Source of the DNA: Brucella pseudintermedia
Lineage (GTDB): Bacteria > Pseudomonadota > Alphaproteobacteria > Rhizobiales > Rhizobiaceae
Direction of reading: 5' to 3'
Length of the DNA: 64,000 nucleotides
Assembly: GCF_008932435.1 (NCBI RefSeq)
Contig: NZ_WBWE01000013.1
Location: forward strand, 1-64,000
Translations under genes and position numbers: made by a program
The notes under the pieces: model-generated
Seen by the model: only the letters and a program-made list of their open reading frames with translations
Told to the model about the DNA's origin: nothing
Database searches by the model: none
Shown here: piece by piece, positions 8,972 to 16,829 of the stretch
How the letters are laid out: every line of letters starts with the position of its first letter
Position numbering within the stretch: the stretch's first letter is position 1

Positions 8972-9253
8972 ATGATACGATCATACAGGGACGACACAAC
9001 CGAAACAGTTGCAAAGGGAATTGCGCCAAAGGGCTTTCCGTCGAACCTGTTAAAACCGTCCATTCGCAAGCTAACGATGATTGAGAGCGCTGCTGTGCTG
9101 AGCGACCTTAGCTCCCCGCCCGGTAATAGGCTGGAAGCATTAAATGGAGATCGCAAAGGCCAGCACTCAATCCGCATCAATGACCAGTGGCGCATTTGCT
9201 TCGTTTGGACCGATGCAGGCGCTGAACAGGTCGAGATTGTTGACTACCACTGA
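8972..9253 (+). CDS. higB: HigB-type toxin (RelE/ParE superfamily ribonuclease)
   Basis: A 93-residue protein with the family C-terminus: RLEALNGDRKGQHSIRINDQ followed by WRICFVW and VEIVDYH. HigB toxins cleave mRNA on the ribosome. The gene precedes its antitoxin by 12 bases, the toxin-first order typical of higBA. It is preceded by the autoregulated promoter at 8899-8954. In a prophage such a module commonly stabilises the element or acts in abortive infection; which applies here cannot be told from sequence. Confidence 0.9.
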   Translation: MIRSYRDDTTETVAKGIAPKGFPSNLLKPSIRKLTMIESAAVLSDLSSPPGNRLEALNGDRKGQHSIRINDQWRICFVWTDAGAEQVEIVDYH

Positions 9254-9265
9254 AAGGAAGAAGCC

Positions 9266-9562
9266 ATGGCCAGCATACTCCCTCCGGTCCATCCCGGCGA
9301 AATCCTTCGCGAAGAATACCTCATCCCGCTTGGCATAAGCGCCGGAGCGCTTGCCAAAGAGTTGAACGTTCCTCGCACTCGTATTGAGCGCCTTGCTAAG
9401 GAAGAGACAGGTTTGTCTCCTGATACAGCACTACGTCTTGCCAAGTTCTTTCGCACGACGCCTGAGTTCTGGATGAACATGCAGGCAAGCTACGATCTTA
9501 AGACGGAAGCTGCTGCCATAGAGAAAGAGCTTGCCCAAATACACGAGCTTGAAGCCGCCTGA
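9266..9562 (+). CDS. higA: HigA-type antitoxin (XRE-family HTH)
   Basis: 98 residues beginning with the family signature MASILPPVHPGEILREEYL. A helix-turn-helix follows (ISAGALAKELNVPRTRIERL), then the conserved TGLSPDTALRLAKFFRTTPE region. It binds and neutralises HigB and represses the operon, probably through the two TGTATC-N7-GATACA sites. RBS AAGGAAG is placed well. A strong terminator follows the stop by a few bases. Confidence 0.92.
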   Translation: MASILPPVHPGEILREEYLIPLGISAGALAKELNVPRTRIERLAKEETGLSPDTALRLAKFFRTTPEFWMNMQASYDLKTEAAAIEKELAQIHELEAA

Positions 9563-9566
9563 CCCT

Positions 9567-9588
9567 GCCCCGCTTCGGCGGGGTTTTT
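9567..9588 (+). terminator. rho-independent terminator of higBA
   Basis: CCCCGC-TTCG-GCGGGG followed by TTTTT, immediately after the higA stop. The same hairpin sequence is used after the repressor operon at 35487-35508. Confidence 0.9.
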
Positions 9589-9589
9589 G

Positions 9590-9814
9590 CTATCCATACT
9601 TCGCCAAAAGTTCATTCATCTGGGCTTTTGTCGGCCCTGTTTCCTTCTTGATGCCCTTCGCCTCGCAGTACCCGTCAATCGCGATGACGAGTTCGGTAAG
9701 GGTGGAACGCCAGAATGTTTCCGGCGTCCATCTGAGCGCGCCGTAAGCCACTCGTTGCCACTGCCGCCAAGGGAAGGTTTCTACTCCCCCGGCTTGGCGG
9801 CTTCCCCGTTTCCC
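9590..9814 (-). CDS. tail assembly chaperone, -1 frameshift extension
   Basis: An open frame ending at 9590 encodes the conserved chaperone segment FPWRQWQRVAYGALRWTPE, then TFWRSTLTELVIAIDG, as in the small tail chaperones of GTA-like phages. It has no start codon: reading back, the frame passes only sense codons and then three consecutive TGA codons. It must therefore be made by a -1 shift from the upstream gene (9781-10119). The heptamer G GGA AAC at 9814-9808 is in the right phase, and the extension adds about 74 residues. The fusion corresponds to lambda gpGT. Confidence 0.8.
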   Translation of the reverse strand, partial: GKRGSRQAGGVETFPWRQWQRVAYGALRWTPETFWRSTLTELVIAIDGYCEAKGIKKETGPTKAQMNELLAKYG

Positions 9815-10119
9815 TCATCGTCATCATCGAAGTGATGCTTCAGAGCTTCGGCTATGCCTTCCGCAATTGCGGGGAGATGCTTCAGCTTCATCTTGGATAC
9901 GGCTTTGCCCGCATCTCCGCGAACGGCCAATGCGGTGACCGCTAGGCTTGTGGCGGCAATTTCCGCGCCAGATAGGCGAAGGTACAAATCGTGAAGCGAT
10001 TTACATTCCAGGCGTGTCGAAAGGATCGAAAGTCCGCCAATGGTGGCGGCGATAACCACTTCCTCGCCGCCTACATTGATGAGGACTTCGCCTCGCGCTC
10101 CGTTAACTTCGAGAGCCAT
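9781..10119 (-). CDS. tail tube assembly chaperone (GTA gp10-like), zero-frame product
   Basis: 112 residues. N-terminus MALEVNGARGEVLINVGGEE and the motif YLRLSGAEIAATSLAVTALA match the gp10-type tail chaperones found next to the major tail protein in alphaproteobacterial phages and GTAs. The C-terminus is acidic and low-complexity (HHFDDDDEGNG). A slippery heptamer lies in it, so a fraction of ribosomes should continue in the -1 frame. ATG overlaps the stop of the tail tube gene (TAATG). Predicted role: binds tape measure and tube subunits during tail assembly. Confidence 0.8.
   Translation of the reverse strand: MALEVNGARGEVLINVGGEEVVIAATIGGLSILSTRLECKSLHDLYLRLSGAEIAATSLAVTALAVRGDAGKAVSKMKLKHLPAIAEGIAEALKHHFDDDDEGNGEAAKPGE
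9808..9814 (-). other. programmed -1 ribosomal frameshift heptamer
   Basis: G GGA AAC (X XXY YYZ pattern) with GGA and AAC as zero-frame codons. It lies 25 bases before the zero-frame stop TAG and 2 codons after the last -1-frame TGA. Lambda uses the related G GGA AAG at the same place in gene G. Confidence 0.75.
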
Positions 10120-10559
10120 TAGCTGCCTGCTCCTTCTGGTTCGAATGTGAGCGGTCCAGCGGCAACAAAGGTTGCATTGAAGGTCATATTGCCTTCCATT
10201 TCGCCGGTAAGTTCGAACTCAGACACGAACCAAGGGCCGGTGTAGGAGCCGAGGCCCGGAACGACAACCTGAGCGTTGAACTTGGTAGCGTCGTTCACGT
10301 GCTGGATGAAGGCCGTGTTGTTCGAACCGGCGATGAACTGGCCCTGACCGTTGAAGGTACGGTTCTTGATGCCGGGTTCGGCGGTACGCTGCGGCGTCTC
10401 TTCCGGGTTTTCGCAGTTCGTTACTGTCGTATCGACCTCATTGGCCGACATATTGAAGCTGCGGGTCGATAGGCCGCAAAGGTTCAGAAACTGTTCCGGG
10501 CTTGCGCCGTTCCCGATCTTGATCAGGAGGAGGCGACCAATCTGCTGTCCGTCAGCCAT
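10119..10559 (-). CDS. major tail tube protein (TP901-1 family)
   Basis: 146 residues, the tube subunit. N-terminus MADGQQIGRLLLIKIGNG, then TRSFNMSANEVDTTVTN and a beta-rich body ending FNATFVAAGPLTFEPEG, is the pattern of TP901-1-type major tail proteins of Rhizobiales phages and GTAs. It sits between the tail completion protein and the tail chaperones, which is the canonical position, and the chaperone start overlaps its stop. Confidence 0.88.
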   Translation of the reverse strand: MADGQQIGRLLLIKIGNGASPEQFLNLCGLSTRSFNMSANEVDTTVTNCENPEETPQRTAEPGIKNRTFNGQGQFIAGSNNTAFIQHVNDATKFNAQVVVPGLGSYTGPWFVSEFELTGEMEGNMTFNATFVAAGPLTFEPEGAGS

Positions 10560-10631
10560 GGGTAATATTCCTCTATTGCCGGATCGACTATCGAACCGGG
10601 TTAGTTGCTCTCAGATGTTTGGGATTGGCGG

Positions 10632-11027
10632 TTAGATCGCCTCGATGTACGCTTCGAACTCACAAACGGCGTGAGAGAGTATCCCATCCGGTGCTCGTAA
10701 GTTCTCGGTACCAATGTGGCTGATGCTGATCAGCCGATAGCTTGGAAGCGCCAACGGGTAGTTGTGAAGCGCATCCTCAATGCCTGCCGAAATGTCGTTC
10801 ACTTCGGGATAACCGGGCTTGTCGGACCATGCATCTACGCGGAGATAAGCTCGCCACGATCTCTTGCAGGTCACATCGTTTTGTTTGATGTCGGCGTATC
10901 CGATGGTGATGTATGGGAATGGCGTATCCGCTCGCGGCAGGTCATAGACCTTCGTGCCATTGAGCGGCGCATACCCGGTCAGGCGGTCGTAAAGCGCCTT
11001 CTGTATCTCATTCTTCAGCGAGGCCAT
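10632..11027 (-). CDS. tail completion / terminator protein (DUF3168)
   Basis: 131 residues with the family pattern IQKALYDRLTGYAPLNGTKVY, DTPFPYITIG and YLRVDAWSDKPG. DUF3168 proteins cap the tail tube and join it to the head. It lies between the HK97-gp10-like protein (1-base overlap at 11027) and the major tail gene. Confidence 0.85.
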   Translation of the reverse strand: MASLKNEIQKALYDRLTGYAPLNGTKVYDLPRADTPFPYITIGYADIKQNDVTCKRSWRAYLRVDAWSDKPGYPEVNDISAGIEDALHNYPLALPSYRLISISHIGTENLRAPDGILSHAVCEFEAYIEAI

Positions 11028-11521
11028 TACTTACCTCTCACGCGCTTGATCGCACGGTAAACAGCGGAGTTGATCTTGCGCTTGGCTTTCGGCCTCATCT
11101 CGCGCCAGACGCTAAACACGTGCGGCTGCGCCTCGGTACCTGGGTGCTGCTTGCCCGCGAATATCCCGCTCTTCATCACGTGCGGCTTGGTGCCAAATTC
11201 TAGAAATCGCCAGATATAGTTGGCGAAGACGGCAGCCGCGTATGGGTCCTTGGACTGTCGCTGATTTCGCCCACGCTGAGCGTTCGGATTGTCTTTCTGG
11301 TACCCGCCACGAATACTCGCCCTGTATGCGCCGGGAGTGCGAGGCTCGCCCGTCACCGGATCGGTCGAAGGCCCGACTGGAGCACGTGCGGCAATAGCCT
11401 TCGCTGCCTCCTGCGCCACCTTCAACTTCTCTTCAGCGGCTTCCTTTTCTGCCTCCGGCGCTATGGCGCGAAGCTCGCGGGCAAGCCGTTCTCGGCCTCT
11501 AATCCTCGCCTTCATCGCCAT
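11027..11521 (-). CDS. HK97 gp10-type head-tail joining protein
   Basis: 164 residues, basic. The helical N-terminus (ELRAIAPEAEKEAAEE) and the conserved YIWRFLEFGTKPH..HPGTEAQPH segment are diagnostic of the HK97 gp10 family, which helps connect head and tail. Its start overlaps the preceding 63-residue gene by 23 bases. Confidence 0.88.
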   Translation of the reverse strand: MAMKARIRGRERLARELRAIAPEAEKEAAEEKLKVAQEAAKAIAARAPVGPSTDPVTGEPRTPGAYRASIRGGYQKDNPNAQRGRNQRQSKDPYAAAVFANYIWRFLEFGTKPHVMKSGIFAGKQHPGTEAQPHVFSVWREMRPKAKRKINSAVYRAIKRVRGK

Positions 11522-11690
11522 GGGTAGGCTCCTCGCCTTTGCGGGGCGCTTTCACTGCCTTGGCGCGCCCCTTGGCAATTGCCTCGTCAGCGCAGTCCTT
11601 TTTGACGTTGAGCGTCATCCCCGCTTTGTAAGCGATGGTAAAAGACGGCTTCATGTAGTTGAAGTCTTTGACGAAATGTACCCAGGCCAT
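11499..11690 (-). CDS. small phage protein in head-tail region
   Basis: 63 residues with start MAWVHFVKDFNYMKPSFTIA, overlapping both neighbours (start on the head-closure stop at 11690; 23-base overlap with gp10-like). The core AYKAGMTLNVKKDCADEAIA recurs in small proteins at this position in rhizobial and other phages. It could be a connector accessory subunit; no experimental role is known to me. Confidence 0.65.
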   Translation of the reverse strand: MAWVHFVKDFNYMKPSFTIAYKAGMTLNVKKDCADEAIAKGRAKAVKAPRKGEEPTHGDEGED

Positions 11691-12040
11691 CAGGTCGCAA
11701 CTCCTCTTTCTACCAAAAACGAAATGTACTGTCGGTCTAGTTCCTCAGTGACATCGCGAACATTGAAAATCTGACCGTTGCGGCCATCAACCAAGCGCCA
11801 TTCATTGTTGATCAAAAGCGTCTGGCTTGACCGGCGAACGGTGACGATCATGGGATGCTTATTCTGAAGCCGAGAGGCTATGACCGTTTCGCCGCCGCGC
11901 AGGTGTCTATATGCGGCTCTGGTCGAGAAAATTGTGGTCCAAGGGCCAGAGATTTCGTTCCCCATGCCATCGTCTATTTTTTCGCGAGACTGGCATTCGA
12001 CCTTGTAATAGAGCGTTCCAGCTGATCGATTATCGGCCAT
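11690..12040 (-). CDS. head closure / head-tail adaptor protein
   Basis: 116 residues. The pattern of DGMGNEISGPWTTIFSTRA, YRHLRGGETVIASRLQNKHP and VRDVTEELDRQYISFLVERG is typical of SPP1 gp16/HK97-type head closure proteins. It follows the glycosyltransferase genes (11-base overlap at its start) and precedes the tail completion genes. Confidence 0.85.
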   Translation of the reverse strand: MADNRSAGTLYYKVECQSREKIDDGMGNEISGPWTTIFSTRAAYRHLRGGETVIASRLQNKHPMIVTVRRSSQTLLINNEWRLVDGRNGQIFNVRDVTEELDRQYISFLVERGVAT

Positions 12041-12629
12041 TCGCGGTCTCCAGTCGCCACGCTCGGCGGGGTTCTGTTCGTTTCTGTCCGTCTGGGTGCA
12101 CTTCTACACTTGGCAAATCGTCGTGATCGACCAGTGACTGGATGGTATAGACAACCGGCTCGCCGCTAACAGCGCGCCATGCGTTTCCGATGGCGAAATC
12201 TGCGGCCCCAATTAGTGGCAGTCGTTCGACAACGGCACGGACATACTGTTGCGGGATGCTGTAGCAAACACCGTGAATGAGTTGCGGCAAACAAAGCACC
12301 GCATCAGGATCGTCGGCATAGGTCACAGCATGGGCGATCTGGGGCTGATACTGCGGCGGGCGACCCGTACCCAGGTAGAAGGAAAGCAGGCTATCAGGAT
12401 AGTCATCCAGCCACGCCTGTGCCTTCGCCCGGAAATCGGGGACAGGAAGCGCATCGTCTTCCATGATGACGCAGCGCTCGTCCTGGACAGAACACCACTC
12501 CAGCGCCTTCCTGTGGCCGAATAACGCTCCGTTACCGATCTCGTCCATGACGACATGTGCGCCTAGGCGTCCAGCAAGCCGTTCGGCTCGGTCACGCCGC
12601 GAATAATGTGCCACGACAACGATTTTCAT
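12030..12629 (-). CDS. glycosyltransferase, GT25-like
   Basis: 199 residues. It starts MKIVVVAHYSRRDRAERLAG, has GALFGHRKALEWC and the acidic nucleotide-sugar motif CVIMEDDALP, then HGVCYSIPQQYVRAVVERLP and a late acidic VDHDDLP. The layout resembles short GT25-like transferases. Its start overlaps the stop of the larger glycosyltransferase by 4 bases and its stop overlaps the head closure gene, so it is co-translated with virion proteins. The acceptor is unknown; phage capsid or tail proteins, or host surface sugars, are possible. Confidence 0.7.
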   Translation of the reverse strand: MKIVVVAHYSRRDRAERLAGRLGAHVVMDEIGNGALFGHRKALEWCSVQDERCVIMEDDALPVPDFRAKAQAWLDDYPDSLLSFYLGTGRPPQYQPQIAHAVTYADDPDAVLCLPQLIHGVCYSIPQQYVRAVVERLPLIGAADFAIGNAWRAVSGEPVVYTIQSLVDHDDLPSVEVHPDGQKRTEPRRAWRLETANGR

Positions 12630-14086
12630 TTATGTTTCCAGAAGGCATATTCCCGCCCAACACCTTCTGTCTTGAACACGGTGTTGATGCGCGGGCCAGT
12701 TTCGATCTTTTCAGCCCATTTTGAGTAAGCGACAAAATTGAACGTTGCCATGTCCCCGACTTCGTTACCGGCGCGCTCGACATTCCAGAAGCGCCGCGAT
12801 GCCAACCAATGCCAGTCCTTCATCATGTCGTGGGCGAACGCCATCACGGTTTGCCGATCTCCGCCGACCAGTCCTGCATTCAGCATCAGGCGATGACCGT
12901 TATCCTTCAAAAAGGTTTGCAGATGACTGGCCGGGTGATTTGACAGCATCCATTGATCGGAAAGCGTCTTATGCTCCGATCCGAGATACAGCTTGCCGGG
13001 TTCCATATGTGCCCACGGCTCTGCCAGCATTTCCACATCGGTGCCGTCCGTCGCCCAGACCCACTCGGTTTCTGGATGTTCACGCAGCCAGCCATAGACA
13101 TGCAGCCAGCGCAGGAAATACGGGTTCTGGTTGCTCGGCTCGACCTCGGCAATCGCAGCGCCAGCCGGTGCCGCGTCGAGATGATCGGCCAGAATGACCG
13201 CCTTGCCGCCCTTGATGCTCTTGGCCCAAGAAGCCAGCATGTCAGGCGTTGCCTGCAATCTCGTGCCGCGCTGCGGGTCAGCCGCTTCGGTCAGCATCGA
13301 CGTCAGTACCACATTCACCGGCTCGATCAGTGGAACATAGGCGGTATATCCAGCATCACGCCGCCGGTTATGGATTTCGGCATTGCGCTTGACCAGAGCA
13401 TCGCGATCAACAGCCGAAACCGAACGTGTCACGGCCTCATGCTCGTCCATGCTGTAGATCAGTTGCCCTGAACCTGCCACGTCTGCGAATGCCCACGATG
13501 ACAGACCGGCATGGTAAATCCGCATGGCGAGATCGGAATGCTCATACATCCCTCTGCCATACACCCAATCGAAACCGCCAATCTGCTCGATCACGTCACG
13601 CCGGTAATACAGCATCACTCCGCGCTGGCCCGAATAGGCCACGTGCCGCGCATCTTGGTGAAGAACGGTGATGTCCTTCAACTTCCGAGGACCAGCCAGA
13701 TCAAGGAACTGATAGGCGAGATGCGGCTCCGGGCTGTTGATATATGGCTGATGCCAGTTATCCGCTATGGGCCAAGCATCGTCATCCCAGAGGAAGAACT
13801 CAGTACAACCGGCTTCCATCAAGGCGCGCAGGCAGGCATTCTTTGCAGAAACAATGCCTTGAGATACATCGTTTCGAACCAGCTTCACCCATTCTGGTAC
13901 AGTGACCGGCTGCTTAGACCCGTCATCCACCACTACGAATACCGAACCCGTTGGCCGATACTTCTCATGCTCTGTAAGGGCCTTGGCGAGCACATCAGCG
14001 CGGTTGTGCGTCGTAATGGCAATGCCAATCTGGCCGCCCGTCGATGACGCCGGGGCGTAAGGGATGCCGTTTATGGTGACTTGCAT
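12626..14086 (-). CDS. two-domain glycosyltransferase (GT2-like N-terminus)
   Basis: 486 residues. The N-terminal domain (about 15-260) has GIAITTHNRADVLAKAL, VVVDDGS, a DDD metal site in FFLWDDDAWPIADNW and GGFDWVYGRGMYEHSD, all GT2 features. The C-terminal domain (about 265-486) has a separate transferase-like pattern with VWATDGTDVEML and LMLNAGLVGGDRQTV, so it may be a second sugar-binding or catalytic unit. The gene sits between the head-tail connector (stop 1 base away) and the GT25-like gene. No acceptor can be deduced. Confidence 0.75.
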   Translation of the reverse strand: MQVTINGIPYAPASSTGGQIGIAITTHNRADVLAKALTEHEKYRPTGSVFVVVDDGSKQPVTVPEWVKLVRNDVSQGIVSAKNACLRALMEAGCTEFFLWDDDAWPIADNWHQPYINSPEPHLAYQFLDLAGPRKLKDITVLHQDARHVAYSGQRGVMLYYRRDVIEQIGGFDWVYGRGMYEHSDLAMRIYHAGLSSWAFADVAGSGQLIYSMDEHEAVTRSVSAVDRDALVKRNAEIHNRRRDAGYTAYVPLIEPVNVVLTSMLTEAADPQRGTRLQATPDMLASWAKSIKGGKAVILADHLDAAPAGAAIAEVEPSNQNPYFLRWLHVYGWLREHPETEWVWATDGTDVEMLAEPWAHMEPGKLYLGSEHKTLSDQWMLSNHPASHLQTFLKDNGHRLMLNAGLVGGDRQTVMAFAHDMMKDWHWLASRRFWNVERAGNEVGDMATFNFVAYSKWAEKIETGPRINTVFKTEGVGREYAFWKHK

Positions 14087-14087
14087 T

Positions 14088-14417
14088 TTAAGCCAGTGCT
14101 GGATCGCGAAGTTGGTAAATCAGGGCAGAAACAGGCTTCGGGAGCATCCCCAGTTCCCAATCCTTTTCCGGGTCTTGGTCAGGATCGCGATACAGATAGC
14201 CGACAAGCATCATTGTTGCCGTGGTCACTGCGGCGGGTACGGGACCGGCAACATTGCCTTCGTCATCCATATTCAGGACTTCTTTAGCTCGGCCCTTGAG
14301 ATAGAGAATGATACGTTCTGAAGCCGCTGATATGAACAATCCCAATTGCGCATCGTCGTCGTCATGGTCAATGCGAAGGCCAGCTTTGACCTGATCGAGA
14401 GTGACAAGATCAGCCAT
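14088..14417 (-). CDS. head-tail connector protein (gp6/gp15-like)
   Basis: 109 residues from ATG 14417 (MADLVTLDQVKAGLRIDHDD) with an AAGGA-type RBS. Longer upstream starts run through the preceding gene and look non-coding. The pattern DDAQLGLFISAASERIILYL...VPAAVTTATMMLVGYLYRD is the small all-helical connector that forms a ring on the portal. It overlaps the collagen-like gene by 8 bases. Confidence 0.88.
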   Translation of the reverse strand: MADLVTLDQVKAGLRIDHDDDDAQLGLFISAASERIILYLKGRAKEVLNMDDEGNVAGPVPAAVTTATMMLVGYLYRDPDQDPEKDWELGMLPKPVSALIYQLRDPALA

Positions 14418-15483
14418 TGTCTTCGTCCTTCGTGAGACTGACAGGAGACTTCTGTTCGCCAACCTTGACAGTGAACGTCTTGCCATCGCGACCGCGCTTG
14501 ACAGCGATACGCCAGTCATCACCGCCGCCGGGTTTGGACTTGGTTTTCGTCTGAGCGATCCAGTAATGCCCCGCCCACGTCACTCCGTCGCCAGGAGTGT
14601 ATTCCTTGCCGTTCGTGAAGATACCACGGTCAAGGACTACCGGCAGGGTGAAATCGAACTGCTTGACCCGTTCGCCCTTGATGAACTTGAAGGCAAAATT
14701 CTTCTCGCCGTCATATTCCACCGTCAGGTCATCGAAGCCCAAGCCGTCAGCGCCATCTTTGCCTGGTTCGCCTTTTTCACCGACGAACCGGCCAAGCTCT
14801 TTGACCCGGCCATCGCTCATCGTGGCAACAAGAATACCACCTTCAGCCCGGAATAGGTCTTTCACGTCCAGACCGTCCCGGCCATCCTTTCCGTCTTTCG
14901 GCTTGGGAAGCTCGCTGACGCGCTTTTCCACTTCCGATGCGATAAGCGGCGCAACATCTTCAATCGTCACGCTCTTGCCGTCTTGCGGGGCCGGAATTTC
15001 AGCCACTACAGCGCGTACCACTTCCTCAATGCTGCGCTCCATGTCCTCGACGCCCAACTTAGCTGATATAGCCTCATCAATCATCTTCGGGATGTCTGGC
15101 AGTTCAGAGGCTTCCTGTAGCGAGGCCACACGGGCCGTAACCTCAGCCAAACCATTCTTGACATCGCTCAAGTCAGATACGGCAACAGAGAATGCTTGCT
15201 TTTGCTCATCGACTACCGCCTGTAGCTTCGCAATAGCTTCCTCGCTCGCTCCCTTTGCATCAACTGCTATGGACGCTATCTGATCTGCCAATTCTTCCTT
15301 GACTGTAGCCGCGATGGCCACTGGATCAGCATCCTTGCCGTCGATACCATCACGCGGCGTGGGAAGACTGTCGAGGCGCTTTTCAAGATCATTCAAACGA
15401 CCTTCATAAGCAGCAAACGACCGATCAACGTACGACTTTACCGCCTCAAAACCCTGATCAAAAGCTTCTTGCAGGTCCATCAT
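14410..15483 (-). CDS. coiled-coil/collagen-like fibre protein with carbohydrate-binding-like C-terminus
   Basis: About 357 residues between portal and connector. A long helical region (about 1-185) is followed by short G-x-y runs (KPKDGKDGRDGLD; GEKGEPGKDGADGLG). The C-terminal segment YTPGDGVTWAGHYWIAQTKT, then DDWRIAV, resembles the Trp-rich fold of small chitin/cellulose-binding modules. Phage head fibres and tail fibres use such collagen-like stalks. Its place in the head genes favours a fibre or decoration on the capsid or neck, but this is inference. Either ATG (15483 or 15480) may be used. Confidence 0.65.
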   Translation of the reverse strand: MMDLQEAFDQGFEAVKSYVDRSFAAYEGRLNDLEKRLDSLPTPRDGIDGKDADPVAIAATVKEELADQIASIAVDAKGASEEAIAKLQAVVDEQKQAFSVAVSDLSDVKNGLAEVTARVASLQEASELPDIPKMIDEAISAKLGVEDMERSIEEVVRAVVAEIPAPQDGKSVTIEDVAPLIASEVEKRVSELPKPKDGKDGRDGLDVKDLFRAEGGILVATMSDGRVKELGRFVGEKGEPGKDGADGLGFDDLTVEYDGEKNFAFKFIKGERVKQFDFTLPVVLDRGIFTNGKEYTPGDGVTWAGHYWIAQTKTKSKPGGGDDWRIAVKRGRDGKTFTVKVGEQKSPVSLTKDEDNG

Positions 15484-16829
15484 GCGGCCTTTCGTGATTT
15501 GTCATTGCCGGCGAACATCGCCTTAACCTTCAACGCAGAAATGCGCTTCTGTGGCGGCTCCGGTTCCGGGGGAGTGTCTCCCTCTATCGGCAGCGCATCG
15601 CGTCGTAAAAGCCACTCAAGGCTGTGATCCTGTTCCTGAAGGTAGACCGTATCGCCACCAGCAACTGGCTTCTGGTTCAAGCGCTTGCGTTGTTCGTTAA
15701 CCGTCAGTTTGCCCTTGGATTTTTCCAAAACATCCATCTGTGTCATCGCATCGAGGCGCATCAGGGCTTCCTCGTCAAACTCGGTGCCGAGCGTAACGCC
15801 ATCCATGCCAAGACCTTCATCAAGGCAGGCTTCCGCGTCTTCCATCAGCTTTTGCAAACACTGTGAATAATAGCGGAGGGTCAGATTGCTTACATTGTTG
15901 TAAGTCGGCTCGGCTCCAACGCCGATGAGGAAGCCAGGGACGTGGAACGTCGAACAAACGACTTCCGCAGACCACTTCAACTGTTCTACAAGCTGGGCAT
16001 CCGTCGCGGCGATCTGAAGCTGCTGGTACTTCAATCCATCACCAAGAACAGCAATCTTACCGGCATTCTTGCCCGTATAGTTGCTCTCCCAGTATTCCTT
16101 GAGCCGTTTAGCTGTGTCGTCGTCAATTTCACCTGGGGCAGTGAGAATGCCGCCCGGATTGGCATTATTCCCAAAGAACCGCGCTGAGTGCTCCTGCATC
16201 TTCAAGCCTTGAACGGCGGCAAGGCCATTGGCGAAGATTGGTGAAAGACCAACAAGTGGGTGAAACAGGCAGTTGAAACGGTCGTGGATAATATCACGGG
16301 CCGGAACGACAAGACTGTCCTCAATCTGGTTCAGATCGTCGCCGTAAAGCTGATAGAAGATCGAACCATCGGACGAAATCAGCGGACGCACCCGAGTGGG
16401 ATCGAGGACATACAGTCCATTCACGACCCCACGAAGATCACGCTTCTTCAGAACATAGGTATTCCCGCGAGACAGCTTCGACAGCATCCAGCTTTCCATG
16501 AACTGAATGCGGGTCTGAAATCCGTTAGGCTTGCGCAGGACGGGCGAATAAGCTGGATTGGATATCTCCGACCAGATGCCGTCACTGTCCTTCTGTACGA
16601 GCTTGATACGCAGTTTTGCGATATCCGAAGCAATCAGCGTCATGCAGGCAAAGACGGCATGATTGGCGACTACTGTGTCATGCTCGATCTCGATATTGCG
16701 CTGCCATGCCCCAGAGAATGGTTCGCGCACCCATGGCCACCATCCGCCGCGATTATCGACCGGAGACAAGGATTTGCGCGTAGGCACCACAACGCCAGCA
16801 AGGGCACTGAGGAATGATGTCTTAGCCAT
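15480..16829 (-). CDS. portal protein (HK97 family)
   Basis: 449 residues. HK97-type portal features are VVANHAVFACMTLIASDIAK, LLSPV-like helix PVLRKPNGFQTRIQFMESW, DIIHDRFNC...PLVGLSPI, MQEHSARFFGNNANPGGIL and VPGFLIGVG...YNNVSNL. It forms the dodecameric DNA gate at one capsid vertex. It overlaps the small membrane gene upstream and the fibre gene downstream. Confidence 0.95.
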   Translation of the reverse strand: MAKTSFLSALAGVVVPTRKSLSPVDNRGGWWPWVREPFSGAWQRNIEIEHDTVVANHAVFACMTLIASDIAKLRIKLVQKDSDGIWSEISNPAYSPVLRKPNGFQTRIQFMESWMLSKLSRGNTYVLKKRDLRGVVNGLYVLDPTRVRPLISSDGSIFYQLYGDDLNQIEDSLVVPARDIIHDRFNCLFHPLVGLSPIFANGLAAVQGLKMQEHSARFFGNNANPGGILTAPGEIDDDTAKRLKEYWESNYTGKNAGKIAVLGDGLKYQQLQIAATDAQLVEQLKWSAEVVCSTFHVPGFLIGVGAEPTYNNVSNLTLRYYSQCLQKLMEDAEACLDEGLGMDGVTLGTEFDEEALMRLDAMTQMDVLEKSKGKLTVNEQRKRLNQKPVAGGDTVYLQEQDHSLEWLLRRDALPIEGDTPPEPEPPQKRISALKVKAMFAGNDKSRKAA

